Below are positions 1-8,371 of a stretch of 64,000 nt of DNA, piece after piece (position 1 is the stretch's first letter; every line of letters begins with the position of its first letter). The stretch is from Pseudomonas chlororaphis subsp. chlororaphis (GTDB lineage Bacteria > Pseudomonadota > Gammaproteobacteria > Pseudomonadales > Pseudomonadaceae). The stretch spans positions 6,448,001-6,512,000 of the forward strand of contig NZ_CP027712.1 of assembly GCF_003945765.1 (NCBI RefSeq). Direction: 5' to 3'. The notes under the pieces are model-generated. The model was given only the letters and a program-made list of their open reading frames with translations, had not been told where the DNA came from and did not search any database. The translations under genes were made by a program, and so were the position numbers.

Positions 1-50
1 ACCGGGAAATGAATACGGGTACCGTCGACATACTGGTGCTGATAGCTCAT
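1..50 (-). CDS. Fumarylacetoacetate hydrolase family protein, N-terminal fragment
   Basis: Only the first 16 codons are inside the window; the gene runs off the left edge. The minus-strand reading starts MSYQHQYVDGTRIHFPV. I recognise this as the N-terminus of the FAH-family protein (YcgM-like acylpyruvate hydrolase type) usually found beside the D-2-hydroxyglutarate dehydrogenase in Pseudomonas. An AGGAG Shine-Dalgarno lies 6 bases upstream of the ATG, which supports the start. It would be transcribed after the dehydrogenase gene on the same strand, 55 bases downstream of it. The assignment rests on a very short peptide plus context. Confidence 0.6.
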   Translation of the reverse strand, partial: MSYQHQYVDGTRIHFP

Positions 51-105
51 TACCGACTCCTGCTCGTTTGGTTCATCAGGTACCGCTGCTTGAGTGACCC
101 TGAGG

Positions 106-1500
106 TCAAACAGCGAAAATCTTGCCCGGGTTCATGATGCCGTTCGGGTCGAACACAGCCTTGACCGCCTTCATGTAGTCGATTTCCACCGGCGAACGGC
201 TGTAGGTCAGGTAATCGCGCTTGGTCATGCCCACCCCGTGCTCGGCGGAAATCGAGCCGTTGTACTTCTCGACAGTCTCGAACACCCACTTGTTGACGGT
301 GGCGCACTTTGCGAAGAACTCGTCTTTGCTCAGGTCGTCCGGCTTGAGGATGTTCAGGTGCAGGTTGCCGTCGCCGATGTGGCCATACCAGACCACTTCG
401 AAGTCCGGGTAGTTTTTCGCGACAATCGCGTCAATATCCTTCAGGAAAGCCGGCACCTTCGACACCGTGACCGAAATGTCGTTCTTGTACGGGGTCCAAT
501 GCGAGATGGTCTCGGAGATGTACTCGCGCAATTTCCACAGGTTCTGCAGTTGCTGCTCGCTCTGGCTCATCACGCCGTCCAGCACCCAGCCCTGCTCCAC
601 GCAATGCTCGAAGGTGGCCAGGGCGTCGTTGGCCACGTCCTCGTTGCTGGCTTCGAACTCCAGCAACACATAGAACGGGCAGTCGGTCTCGAACGGCGCC
701 GGGACGTCGCCGCGGCCGAGGATCTTGGCCAGGGCCTTGTCGGAGAAAAATTCGAAGGCGGTCAGGTCGAGCTTGCCCTGGAAGGCATGCAGCACCGGCA
801 TGATCGAGTCGAAATCCGGCGTACCGAGCACCATCGCCGTGAGGTTGTTCGGCGCGCGTTCCAGGCGCATGGTGGCCTCGACCACGAAGCCCAGGGTGCC
901 CTCGGCACCGATGAACAGCTGGCGCAGGTCATAGCCGGTGGCGTTCTTGACCAGGTCCTTGTTCAGCTCCAGCAGGTCGCCCTTGCCGGTGACCACTTTC
1001 AGACCGGCCACCCAGTTGCGGGTCATGCCGTAGCGAATCACCTTGATCCCGCCGGCATTGGTAGCGATATTGCCGCCAATCTGGCTGGAACCGGCGGAAG
1101 CGAAGTCCACCGGGTAATACAGGCCGCTTTCTTCGGCGCGGTTCTGCAACTGCTCGGTCACCACGCCCGGCTGGCAGACCGCGGTGCGGTCGGTCAGGTT
1201 CAGGTCGAGGATCTGGTTCATGTAGTCGAAAGACACCACCACTTCGCCATTGGCCGCCACGGCGGCAGCCGACAGGCCGGTACGGCCGCCGGACGGCACC
1301 AGCGCGACCTGGTGCCGGTTGGCCCAGCGCACGATGGCCTGGACCTGCTCGATGCTCTTGGGAAAGACGATGGCGCTCGGCGCCGGCGCGAAGTGTTTGG
1401 TCCAATCCTTGCCGTAAGCATTCAGGGAGTCGGCATCGGTCAGGACCTTGCCAGCCTCGACCAGGGTCTTCAGCTCATCAATCAGCGCAGGATTGGTCAT
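106..1500 (-). CDS. FAD-binding D-2-hydroxyglutarate dehydrogenase
   Basis: This FAD-linked oxidase of the GlcD/D2HGDH family has 464 residues from the chosen ATG. The N-terminal PCMH-type FAD-binding domain shows PSGGRTGLS (about residues 69-77) and GGNIATNAGG. The C-terminal substrate domain carries GHIGDGNLHLN and SAEHGVGMTKR, the usual metal and substrate loops. The enzyme oxidises D-2-hydroxyglutarate to 2-oxoglutarate and passes electrons to the respiratory chain, probably via an electron-transfer flavoprotein. It lies divergent to serA, and in pseudomonads this pair is known to be metabolically coupled because SerA makes D-2-hydroxyglutarate from 2-oxoglutarate. An ATG ten codons upstream (1530) is possible, but the family usually starts at MTNPALID. 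A D-lactate or glycolate oxidase is the main alternative. Confidence 0.85.
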   Translation of the reverse strand: MTNPALIDELKTLVEAGKVLTDADSLNAYGKDWTKHFAPAPSAIVFPKSIEQVQAIVRWANRHQVALVPSGGRTGLSAAAVAANGEVVVSFDYMNQILDLNLTDRTAVCQPGVVTEQLQNRAEESGLYYPVDFASAGSSQIGGNIATNAGGIKVIRYGMTRNWVAGLKVVTGKGDLLELNKDLVKNATGYDLRQLFIGAEGTLGFVVEATMRLERAPNNLTAMVLGTPDFDSIMPVLHAFQGKLDLTAFEFFSDKALAKILGRGDVPAPFETDCPFYVLLEFEASNEDVANDALATFEHCVEQGWVLDGVMSQSEQQLQNLWKLREYISETISHWTPYKNDISVTVSKVPAFLKDIDAIVAKNYPDFEVVWYGHIGDGNLHLNILKPDDLSKDEFFAKCATVNKWVFETVEKYNGSISAEHGVGMTKRDYLTYSRSPVEIDYMKAVKAVFDPNGIMNPGKIFAV

Positions 1501-1704
1501 CGACAGAACTCTCGAACAATTCATGGTCATCCTGAGAACGCTTCACGTCGCAGGAACGAGTGTTTCGCGGGGTCCGTATGCTAGCATACGCCCCCCCGCA
1601 GAATAGTGCCGAAGGGCGTTCTGCGGCGACGGCTTTCCTGCCGTCCGGGTCAGCATCTGTTGACCATTTCCTGCCATTTTTCTCCGGGACACAGGTTTAC
1701 GCAG

Positions 1705-2934
1705 ATGAGCAAGACTTCTCTCGATAAGAGCAAGATCAAGTTCCTTCTTCTCGAAGGCGTCCACCAATCGGCTGTCGACGTCCTCAAGGCCGCGGGCTAC
1801 ACCAGTATCGAGTACCTCACCGGTTCTCTGCCGGAAGCCCAACTGAAGGAAAAGATCGCCGATGCGCACTTCATCGGCATTCGCTCCCGCACCCAACTGA
1901 CTGAAGAAATCTTCGATCACGCGAAGAAGCTCGTCGCTGTTGGCTGCTTCTGCATCGGCACCAACCAGGTCGACCTCGACGCGGCTCGCGAGCGCGGTAT
2001 CGCGGTGTTCAACGCACCGTACTCCAACACCCGTTCCGTAGCCGAACTGGTGCTGGCCGAAGCGATCCTGCTGCTGCGCGGTATCCCGGAGAAGAACGCC
2101 TCCTGCCACCGTGGCGGATGGATCAAGAGCGCGGCCAACTCCTTCGAGATCCGTGGCAAGAAACTGGGCATCGTCGGCTACGGCTCGATCGGCACCCAAC
2201 TGTCGGTCCTGGCCGAAGGCCTGGGCATGCAGGTGTTCTTCTACGACACCGTGACCAAGCTGCCACTGGGTAACGCCACCCAGGTCGGCAACCTGCACGA
2301 GCTGCTGGGCATGTCCGACATCGTCACCCTGCACGTTCCGGAAACCGCTGCCACCCAGTGGATGATCGGCGAGAAGGAAATCCGCGCCATCAAGAAAGGC
2401 GGCATCCTGATCAACGCCGCCCGCGGCACCGTGGTCGAACTGGACCACCTGGCCGCAGCGATCAAGGACAAGCACCTGATCGGCGCCGCCATCGACGTGT
2501 TCCCGGTGGAGCCACGCTCCAACGACGAAGAGTTCGAAAGCCCGCTGCGCGGCCTGGACAACGTGATCCTGACCCCGCACATCGGCGGCTCGACCGCCGA
2601 AGCCCAGGCCAACATCGGCCTGGAAGTGGCGGAGAAGCTGGTCAAGTACAGCGACAACGGTACTTCGGTATCGTCCGTGAACTTCCCGGAAGTGGCCCTG
2701 CCGGCTCACCCTGGCAAGCACCGTCTGCTGCACATCCACGAGAACATCCCGGGTGTGATGAGCGAGATCAACAAGGTCTTCGCCGAAAACGGCATCAACA
2801 TCTCCGGTCAGTTCCTGCAGACCAACGAGAAGGTTGGCTACGTGGTGATCGACGTCGACGCCGAATACTCGGAGCTGGCGCAAGAGAAGCTGCAACACGT
2901 CAACGGCACCATCCGCAGCCGCGTGCTGTTCTAA
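1705..2934 (+). CDS. serA: D-3-phosphoglycerate dehydrogenase
   Basis: The 409-residue product oxidises 3-phosphoglycerate to 3-phosphohydroxypyruvate, the first step of serine synthesis, and is cytosolic. The Rossmann motif GIVGYGSIGTQ, the catalytic arginine and glutamate region (NAARGTVVEL) and the catalytic histidine in LTPHIGGST are all present. The C-terminus carries an ACT domain (from about residue 335, HRLLHIHENIPGVMSEINK) that in the E. coli enzyme binds L-serine for feedback inhibition. The short E. coli-like length, without the ASB domain of long PGDHs, fits. The ATG giving MSKTSLDKS matches family N-termini. It ends in a strong terminator and is divergent from the D-2-hydroxyglutarate dehydrogenase gene. 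Confidence 0.95.
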   Translation: MSKTSLDKSKIKFLLLEGVHQSAVDVLKAAGYTSIEYLTGSLPEAQLKEKIADAHFIGIRSRTQLTEEIFDHAKKLVAVGCFCIGTNQVDLDAARERGIAVFNAPYSNTRSVAELVLAEAILLLRGIPEKNASCHRGGWIKSAANSFEIRGKKLGIVGYGSIGTQLSVLAEGLGMQVFFYDTVTKLPLGNATQVGNLHELLGMSDIVTLHVPETAATQWMIGEKEIRAIKKGGILINAARGTVVELDHLAAAIKDKHLIGAAIDVFPVEPRSNDEEFESPLRGLDNVILTPHIGGSTAEAQANIGLEVAEKLVKYSDNGTSVSSVNFPEVALPAHPGKHRLLHIHENIPGVMSEINKVFAENGINISGQFLQTNEKVGYVVIDVDAEYSELAQEKLQHVNGTIRSRVLF

Positions 2935-2948
2935 GCACTCGCTGGCAA

Positions 2949-2979
2949 TAAAAAGGGAGGCCCTGGGGCCTCCCTTTTT
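2949..2979. terminator. Rho-independent terminator after serA
   Basis: A perfect GC-rich stem (AGGGAGGCC / GGCCTCCCT, loop CTGG) is flanked by A5 on the left and T5 on the right. It therefore works as a terminator in both directions, ending serA on the plus strand and the DUF4399 gene that converges on it from the right. Confidence 0.9.
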
Positions 2980-3010
2980 GTTTACAGGCAGTTTCGTTTA
3001 CAGGCAGTTT
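2980..3010. repeat. Short tandem duplication after the serA terminator
   Basis: GTTTACAGGCAGTTT occurs at 2980-2994 and again at 2996-3010, separated by one base. It looks like a local replication-slippage duplication between the terminator and the stop codon of the next convergent gene. No function is suggested. Confidence 0.8.
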
Positions 3011-3023
3011 TTACCGCCCGCGC

Positions 3024-3461
3024 TTACTTGACGGTGATGGTGATCTTTTCCGAAACGATTGGCGGGTCGAACGGCACGTGGTTCTTGTCGCCCAGCTCCA
3101 GCTGCAGGGTGTGCTTGCCCGGGGCCAGGGTCAGCTCGGTTTCGGTCTGGGCCTTGCCGAAGTGGATATGCTGGGCGTCGGCCGGGATCGGCATGTTTTC
3201 GGCTGGCAGCTTGTCGACGTCGACCAGCAGGTGGTGGTGCCCGGTGTGCGGAGTCTGGTCGCCGGCGGGCGCCAGGGAGATGTCGCTGACGCCGAACTTG
3301 ACCTTGAAGGTCTTGGCCACGGTATCGCCATTGACCGGGGTGACGATAAATACAGAAGCGCCTTCCGGCGCCTTGGTGCGAGGAATATCCGCCGCACAAG
3401 CCAGCATAGAAGCCCCCAGCATCAGGCCGGTCAACGCAGCACGAGATATAAAGGTTTTCAT
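3024..3461 (-). CDS. DUF4399 domain-containing periplasmic protein
   Basis: The product is a small exported protein of 145 residues. An N-terminal signal peptide (about residues 1-23, ending LACAAD) is followed by a single beta-rich DUF4399 domain with TGHHHLLVD near residues 75-83 and a C-terminal beta strand. The histidine-rich HHH suggests, but does not prove, metal binding. The function of the family is not established. The start has GGAG 8 bases upstream. An extended reading to 3533 has a non-signal-like N-terminus and was rejected. It is convergent with serA and divergent from the substrate-binding protein gene at 3595. Confidence 0.8.
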   Translation of the reverse strand: MKTFISRAALTGLMLGASMLACAADIPRTKAPEGASVFIVTPVNGDTVAKTFKVKFGVSDISLAPAGDQTPHTGHHHLLVDVDKLPAENMPIPADAQHIHFGKAQTETELTLAPGKHTLQLELGDKNHVPFDPPIVSEKITITVK

Positions 3462-3594
3462 TCTATTCTCCAGTTTTTCCGCAAAATCGGTACGGTTATG
3501 ACAACTTCGTGGCATATCGTTGTCGAAGGGCAATCAACACCATAGCAAAGCGAGCCTGAACAGCGCATCGCACATATAAATTCAAGGAGTGACC

Positions 3595-4368
3595 ATGCGT
3601 TTCCTGCCTGGCCTGATACTTTTGCTACCTCTTGTGAGCACTTACGCTCAAGCCGAACTGATCGACGATGTGAACGATCGCGGGGAACTGCGTATCGCGC
3701 TGGAAGCCAACACCCCGCCCTTCAACTTCAAGGACGACGGCAAACTCACCGGCTTCGAAGTCGAGCTGGGCCAACTGCTCGCCCGGGAACTGGATGTGCG
3801 GGCGGACTTCGTGGTCGCCGACGCTGCCGACCTGCTACCTGGCGTCGAAAGCGGCCGCTACGACATCGCCATCAATCACGTAGCAATGACCCCGGAACTC
3901 AAGGATCGTTTCGACTTCAGCGAGCCTTACAGTTATTCCAGTGCACAATTGATCGTACGCAAGGAAGAAGCGCGCGCGTTGGGCAGCCTGCAGGCGCTCC
4001 AGGGCCAGGCCCTCGGTGTGGCCCAGGGCAGCCAGTTCGCCGAGCAGGCACGCACCGTTGAAGGCATCGACCTGCGCAGCTACCCGAACGCCCAGCAACC
4101 CATCAAGGATGTGGCCGACAAGCAGCTCGACGCGGCCATCAGCGATCGCCTGCTGATCCCCTACGCCATTCGCGACAGCCGCTTGCCGGTGAAGGAAGGC
4201 GCCAAGGTCGGGCCGACCCTGAGCCTGGCGATCCCGTTCCAGAAAGGTAACCCGGCGTTCCAGGCGAGCCTCGATGGCGCGCTGCAGCGCATCAAGGCCG
4301 ATGGTCGGTTGATGGCGTTGTCGGAAAAATGGTTCGGCATGGATGCGAGCAAGCCGCCCAAGCCTTGA
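3595..4368 (+). CDS. Amino-acid ABC transporter periplasmic substrate-binding protein (orphan)
   Basis: The 257-residue protein has a clear signal peptide (about residues 1-21) and a complete SBP_bac_3 domain. It contains GELRIALEANTPPFNFKDDGKLTGFEVELG, cited here only for its opening GELRIALEANTPPFNFKD, followed by the usual DAAISD hinge segment. The family binds polar amino acids; the closest group is the FliY/cystine-type binding proteins. AAGGAG lies 5 bases before the ATG; a GTG two codons upstream is less likely. No permease or ATPase gene follows, whereas in P. aeruginosa the related gene heads a transporter cluster. It must therefore share a permease encoded elsewhere or act independently. 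Ligand identity is uncertain. Confidence 0.8.
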   Translation: MRFLPGLILLLPLVSTYAQAELIDDVNDRGELRIALEANTPPFNFKDDGKLTGFEVELGQLLARELDVRADFVVADAADLLPGVESGRYDIAINHVAMTPELKDRFDFSEPYSYSSAQLIVRKEEARALGSLQALQGQALGVAQGSQFAEQARTVEGIDLRSYPNAQQPIKDVADKQLDAAISDRLLIPYAIRDSRLPVKEGAKVGPTLSLAIPFQKGNPAFQASLDGALQRIKADGRLMALSEKWFGMDASKPPKP

Positions 4369-4371
4369 TGC

Positions 4372-4472
4372 TGTAGTCGCTGCCGCAAGGCCGAGATCGG
4401 CCGGTACGGCCGCGTCGAACGTGGTATCGCTGAGCTCCTGCGGAGCTTTCGCAGCCTGCGGCAGCGGCTACA
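4372..4472. repeat. Inverted-repeat element, TGTAGCCGCTGCCGC family
   Basis: The left end TGTAGTCGCTGCCGCAAGG and right end CCTGCGGCAGCGGCTACA are near-perfect inverted copies flanking about 60 bases. The same ends occur at 6527-6639 and 22613-22774. It looks like a REP/BIME-type intergenic element; lying between convergent genes it may also help end transcription. Confidence 0.75.
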
Positions 4473-4476
4473 GGGG

Positions 4477-4959
4477 CTAGAGCGCCGCCAGGGCCGCGGC
4501 GGCCTCGGCCAGTTCCAGCTCGCTGAACACTTGCACCCCGGCGCGCTTGAGCAAGGCGGCGGTGACGCCCTCGCCGCTGACCTTGACCCCGCTGAAGCTG
4601 CCGTCATAGGTCAGCAGGTTGCCGCAGGACGGGCTGTTGGCCTTGAGCACGGCGATGCGAATCCCATGCTCGCGTACCAACTCCAGCGCCTGCCGGGCGC
4701 CGCTGAGGAACTCGGCGCTGACATCCTCGCCCTCGGTAGTAATGACCTGCGCCAGGCCATCGAGCACTTCGCCGCCCTGCCCGCCGGGTATTTCCGCGGC
4801 CGCCCGTGGCGTCGGCAAGCCGCCGGCGACTTCCGGACACAGTGCGACCACCCGGCCCTCGGCCTGCCAGCGCGCCAATTGATCGAACGGCCCGCTGGCC
4901 GCCCCGTCGTAACGCACGCGATGGCCCAACAGGCAGCGACTGACCAGGATCTTGTGCAT
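4477..4959 (-). CDS. DUF523 domain-containing protein
   Basis: This small cytosolic protein of 160 residues is in the DUF523 family. The conserved cysteine motifs are intact: CLLGHRVRYDG near the N-terminus, CPEVAGGL around residues 40-47 and NSPSCG around residues 108-113. These cysteines suggest a metal- or cluster-binding site, but no reaction is established. The start codon lies 2 bases downstream of the stop of the 2OG-oxygenase gene, so the two genes form an operon and are probably translationally coupled. A repeat element follows immediately downstream. Confidence 0.8.
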   Translation of the reverse strand: MHKILVSRCLLGHRVRYDGAASGPFDQLARWQAEGRVVALCPEVAGGLPTPRAAAEIPGGQGGEVLDGLAQVITTEGEDVSAEFLSGARQALELVREHGIRIAVLKANSPSCGNLLTYDGSFSGVKVSGEGVTAALLKRAGVQVFSELELAEAAAALAAL

Positions 4960-4961
4960 GA

Positions 4962-5594
4962 TCAGAACGGCTCGTTGCCACGACGGCGGAACCAGCCCGT
5001 CAAGGACAGGCGCTCCCGGGTCGCGGGCAGGACTTCGTGGGGCACCTCGCCGGAGAGGAACACCACCAGCCGGCCGCCGGCGGGATCCACGTCGTATTCG
5101 CTCTCGCCATCGAAGTACATGCGCAGTTGCCCGCCCTGCTCCGGCAGCCAGTCCTGGTTGAGGTAGATCACCGCCGACACCATGCGCCGGTCATCGTCGC
5201 GGAAACGGTCGACGTGCTTGAGGTAGAACGCCCCTGGCGGGTACAGCGCGAAATGGCTTTCGAAGTCTTCCAGGCCGAGGAACAGCCCGCGGTTCAGCGC
5301 CTCGCGCAGGCTGTCCATCAACCCCAGGTAGGTATCGCAGCAGTCGGCCTGGCCGGGCTCGAGCCACTGGATGTGATCGCCACGGATCCCCTCGCGAATC
5401 TCCTGCGCCGGACCACGGCCAACCGCCGCCGGCGCCAGCTCGCCTTCGGCCGCGCGCTTACGGCACTCGGCCGCCAGCTCCAGGGTCAGGGCTTCTGGCA
5501 GGAAGATGTTCTGCTGCGACCAGCCACGGGTGGCCAGGTCATCGACAATGCGTAACAGCAGGGGGTGATCAGAGGGTATTTGCATGGCGCGCAT
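4962..5594 (-). CDS. 2-oxoglutarate/Fe(II)-dependent oxygenase
   Basis: This is a prolyl-4-hydroxylase-like member of the 2OG-Fe(II) oxygenase family with about 210 residues. The facial triad is visible as H-V-D in YLKHVDRFRD and a distal H in GEVPHEVLPA, followed by the 2-oxoglutarate-binding arginine in RERLSLTGWF. Such enzymes hydroxylate proteins or small molecules; the substrate is not known. The start at 5594 has GGAT 4 bases upstream, and the internal ATG at 5585 (MQIPSDHP) is an alternative. It is the first gene of a two-gene operon with the DUF523 protein and is divergent from the DUF2059 gene. Confidence 0.8.
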   Translation of the reverse strand: MRAMQIPSDHPLLLRIVDDLATRGWSQQNIFLPEALTLELAAECRKRAAEGELAPAAVGRGPAQEIREGIRGDHIQWLEPGQADCCDTYLGLMDSLREALNRGLFLGLEDFESHFALYPPGAFYLKHVDRFRDDDRRMVSAVIYLNQDWLPEQGGQLRMYFDGESEYDVDPAGGRLVVFLSGEVPHEVLPATRERLSLTGWFRRRGNEPF

Positions 5595-5765
5595 AGTATC
5601 CACACCCAGATGAATCCGACAGATCCGCGAGAGAATTCTGACCAAGCAGCCTGGCGCCGCCTCTGTTCGTCGTTCGATCGAACAGTTTGCGTACTGAACC
5701 TGATACGAATTCTCGACAACCATCGCCTCGCCCCGGAGAATAGTGGGCTGCCGACAGGAGTCCTT

Positions 5766-6518
5766 ATGCGCCGTTTGCTTTTTTCACTGTTGATGTTCTG
5801 TGTGTTGCCCGCCTGGGCAGACGGCCACGACCAGTTGTACAAGGTCGCCGGCTGGCCGGAACAACGCGCGCATTTCAACGATGCTCTTACCGCCGCCCAG
5901 CAGCGTTACCAGAATAGCCTGCCGCCAGCGGTCTATCAGGCCCTGGTCAATAACAGCAACCAGCGCTTCGCGCCGCAGGCCATGGACCGCCGCGCCCAGG
6001 CGCAGCTGCGGCAGAATCTCGCCGACCCGAAACCGGCCCTGGCGTTTTTCCAGTCGCCGCTGGGGCGCAAGATCGTTGCCGCCGAACTGCTGGCGACCCG
6101 CCGCGACCAACTGGCGAAGAATGCCCAAGGCTTGCCGAAGATGCAGGCCAGCGATACCCGTCAATTGATTATCGGCCACCTGGCCCAGGCGCTGCCGGCC
6201 CGTGAAGCCGGCGCGGAAGTCAGCCTGGCCATCGCCGGGGTGGCTGCCGACAGCCTGAGCCAGATGATCCCCGGCCTGCTGGGGGCCGGCCAGGCGCAGA
6301 ACATGCTCAACGGCCAGCGCCAGCGGCTGATGGTGCAGATCGGCAACGACCTGAACAACACCCTGCTGTACGTCTATCGCGACCTGTCCGACCCCGAGCT
6401 GGAAGAGTTCGCCAACTTCGCCGAGTCCGCCGAAGGCAAGGCCTACTACCAAGCCGCCCTCGCCGCGATCCGCGCCGGGCTGGCCGTCGGCCAGAGCACT
6501 TCGAGCCTCGCGCCCTAG
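5766..6518 (+). CDS. DUF2059 domain-containing exported protein
   Basis: The 250-residue protein has a clear signal peptide (MRRLLFSLLMFCVLPAWA) and two DUF2059-like alpha-helical segments: one with QNLADPKPALAFFQSPLGRK around residues 82-101, and a C-terminal one with YVYRDLSDPELEEFANFAES. DUF2059 proteins are exported and helical, with no assigned reaction. AGGAG lies 5 bases before the ATG. The gene is alone on its strand, divergent from the oxygenase gene, and is followed at once by a repeat element. Confidence 0.8.
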   Translation: MRRLLFSLLMFCVLPAWADGHDQLYKVAGWPEQRAHFNDALTAAQQRYQNSLPPAVYQALVNNSNQRFAPQAMDRRAQAQLRQNLADPKPALAFFQSPLGRKIVAAELLATRRDQLAKNAQGLPKMQASDTRQLIIGHLAQALPAREAGAEVSLAIAGVAADSLSQMIPGLLGAGQAQNMLNGQRQRLMVQIGNDLNNTLLYVYRDLSDPELEEFANFAESAEGKAYYQAALAAIRAGLAVGQSTSSLAP

Positions 6519-6526
6519 GCGCCCCT

Positions 6527-6639
6527 TGTAGCCGCTGCCGCAGGCTCGGGCCGCGTTCGGACGATCACCGGTACGGTCGCGCCGATCTTGCGACCACTGA
6601 GGTCCTACGGACCTGTCGCAGCCTTCGGCAGCGGCTACA
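6527..6639. repeat. Inverted-repeat element, TGTAGCCGCTGCCGC family
   Basis: It begins TGTAGCCGCTGCCGCAGGCT and ends CAGCCTTCGGCAGCGGCTACA, with an internal GATCTTGCGACC segment. It starts only 9 bases after the stop of the DUF2059 gene and ends 16 bases from the convergent hydrolase stop. It is the second copy of the element seen at 4372. Confidence 0.75.
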
Positions 6640-6654
6640 GGCGCGTAAATCCAT

Positions 6655-7578
6655 TCAAAGATGCTGGTTCAGGAAGGCGAAGTATTCCTGGCGAATGCAC
6701 GCCGCCTCGTTCGCCAGGTGATGCCGCGCCTCGGGCAGCATCAGCACCTGGGGCTGCTGGAACTTCTGCCGGATCACCTGCAGGTTGTGCTGCCAATCCA
6801 CTGTCATGTCCGCCTGCCCCTGAACGATCAGCGGCTGCCGGCTACTGCGCGGGGCCAGCTCGATGCGCTTGATCCACTGCGCCAGCGCGCCGACCCAGGC
6901 GGTCGGCAGGCGCAGGGGTTGCAACGGGTCGCGCTGCAGGAACGGCAGGAAATCGGGGTCGGTGGAGTTCTCGCTGAAGCGCCGGGCGATGCCTTTGACA
7001 AAAGGCCGGAGCATGTAATAGCTGAGCTTCGACCAGCCCCAGGCACGCGGGCGCACCAGCGGCGAGAGCAGGATCACCTGGCCCTGGGCCGGGCTCTGCG
7101 TGCCCTGGTTGAGCAAGTGATCGATCACGATCGCCCCGCCCGTGCTTTGCCCGCACAGGTGCCAGGGCTGGGGCAGATCGAGGGACCGGGCTTCGTCGAA
7201 CAAGCCTTGCAGCACCGCCTGGTACACCGCGAAATCATCGATGCTGGCGCGCTCGCCGCTGGACAGGCCATGACCCGGCAGGTCGCAGGCAATCACCACC
7301 CACTGCCGCTGCAGCGCCCACTCGATCACATGCCGGTACAAGCCCATGTGATCGTAGAAACCGTGCAACAGAAACAAGGTCGCCACCGGCTGCTCGGGCC
7401 ACCAGACCTGGCCAACCACCTCAAAACCATCGACCGCGAAACGCCCCAGTCCACGCTTGACCGGCAGATCCAGCCCATAGAAACGCTGATAGGCCTGCGC
7501 CTGGGCCGAGAGCGGCTGCGCCTCGGCCAAGGGCCGCAGGCTGGCGCGCAGAAGGTCGGGGTCGAAGGTCGCAGACAT
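6655..7578 (-). CDS. Alpha/beta hydrolase (lysophospholipase-type, serine aminopeptidase S33 fold)
   Basis: The 307-residue product is a soluble alpha/beta hydrolase. LFLLHGFYDHMGLY forms the oxyanion-hole segment and CGQSTGGA is the nucleophile elbow with the catalytic serine. QADMTVDW supplies the likely aspartate and EARHHLANE the catalytic histidine near the C-terminus. The closest family is the monoacylglycerol lipase/lysophospholipase group, so a lipid ester is the likely substrate. The start MSATFDPDLL avoids a non-conserved upstream extension. The gene is divergent from the DUF6436 gene at 7687. The precise substrate is not predictable from sequence. Confidence 0.8.
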   Translation of the reverse strand: MSATFDPDLLRASLRPLAEAQPLSAQAQAYQRFYGLDLPVKRGLGRFAVDGFEVVGQVWWPEQPVATLFLLHGFYDHMGLYRHVIEWALQRQWVVIACDLPGHGLSSGERASIDDFAVYQAVLQGLFDEARSLDLPQPWHLCGQSTGGAIVIDHLLNQGTQSPAQGQVILLSPLVRPRAWGWSKLSYYMLRPFVKGIARRFSENSTDPDFLPFLQRDPLQPLRLPTAWVGALAQWIKRIELAPRSSRQPLIVQGQADMTVDWQHNLQVIRQKFQQPQVLMLPEARHHLANEAACIRQEYFAFLNQHL

Positions 7579-7686
7579 AAGGGTTTCCCAGGGTGGCGCG
7601 GAACGCGAAACAGGCTTTATCGGCCTGCGATATTCATCTGTCGGGGCAAGCATGGCAAGCTACGCGACCTTCGAGGAATGATCCGT

Positions 7687-8265
7687 ATGCGTCTGCCCTA
7701 CCGCACGACCCTGCTTGCCAGCCTGCTCGCCCTCCTGTGCGCCGGGGTGCTGTGGGTCGCCTACGACTGGTTCCAGGGACGTTTTCTGCGCACCTTCAGC
7801 GAACACACCGCGGTGTTTTCCGGCGACCCGCTGCAACTGCCGCCCGGGCTGGCCGGCAAAGGCGCCATCCGCCTGGTGCATTTCTGGGACCCGGCCTGCC
7901 CGTGCAATGTCGGTAACCAGCAGCATCTGGCCGAGCTGATCGAACACTACGGCCCGCAGGGCGTGGAGTTCTACTCGGTGCAGAAGGCCGGCAGCCACGG
8001 CCAGTTGCCCGCCACCCTGAGCCGTCTGAAAATCCTCGACGGCTTGCCCGGCTCGGAGCAGATCCCCGCCAGCCCGGCCGTGGCGATCTGGGACCGCAAC
8101 GGCACCCTGGCCTATTTCGGCCCCTACAGCGAAGGCCTGACCTGCAATTCCAGCAACAGTTTTATCGAACCTATCCTCCAGGCCCTGCACGAAGGCCGCG
8201 CGGTCAGCGCCACCCACACCTTGGCGGTGGGCTGTTATTGTCCATGGCCGAAACAGACGGATTAA
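7687..8265 (+). CDS. DUF6436 thioredoxin-fold membrane-anchored protein
   Basis: The 192-residue protein has one N-terminal membrane segment (about residues 8-27) and a thioredoxin-like periplasmic domain. The active-site-like motif is HFWDPACPCN, i.e. C-P-C rather than the canonical C-x-x-C. Three or more cysteines also occur near the C-terminus (LTCNSS and VGCYCPW). These suggest a redox or metal role, but the partner is unknown. The ATG at 7687 sits about 10 bases after GAGG; an ATG at 7678 has no room for a ribosome site. It precedes the acylase gene on the same strand with a gap of 106 bases. Confidence 0.7.
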   Translation: MRLPYRTTLLASLLALLCAGVLWVAYDWFQGRFLRTFSEHTAVFSGDPLQLPPGLAGKGAIRLVHFWDPACPCNVGNQQHLAELIEHYGPQGVEFYSVQKAGSHGQLPATLSRLKILDGLPGSEQIPASPAVAIWDRNGTLAYFGPYSEGLTCNSSNSFIEPILQALHEGRAVSATHTLAVGCYCPWPKQTD

Positions 8266-8371
8266 GGCATTCCTGACTTTTCGCAGACAACGGATGCCCG
8301 GCACAGAAGGCCTGTGCTAAATGTTTGCCTTCCCCACGGCAGGCAAATCGCAGAAAGAACAAGGAGTCGCC

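Noticed and set aside
94..1584. Long plus-strand open frame opposite the D-2-hydroxyglutarate dehydrogenase gene
   Set aside because: It is a GC-driven mirror frame of a well-supported gene, with low-complexity H/Q/R/G composition and no family resemblance. The same holds for long mirror frames opposite spuB/spuC, the GspE-like gene and the RbbA-like gene.
2980..3010. Functional meaning for the GTTTACAGGCAGTTT duplication
   Set aside because: Two copies with one base between them beside a terminator are best explained by slippage; there is no further copy or pairing partner.
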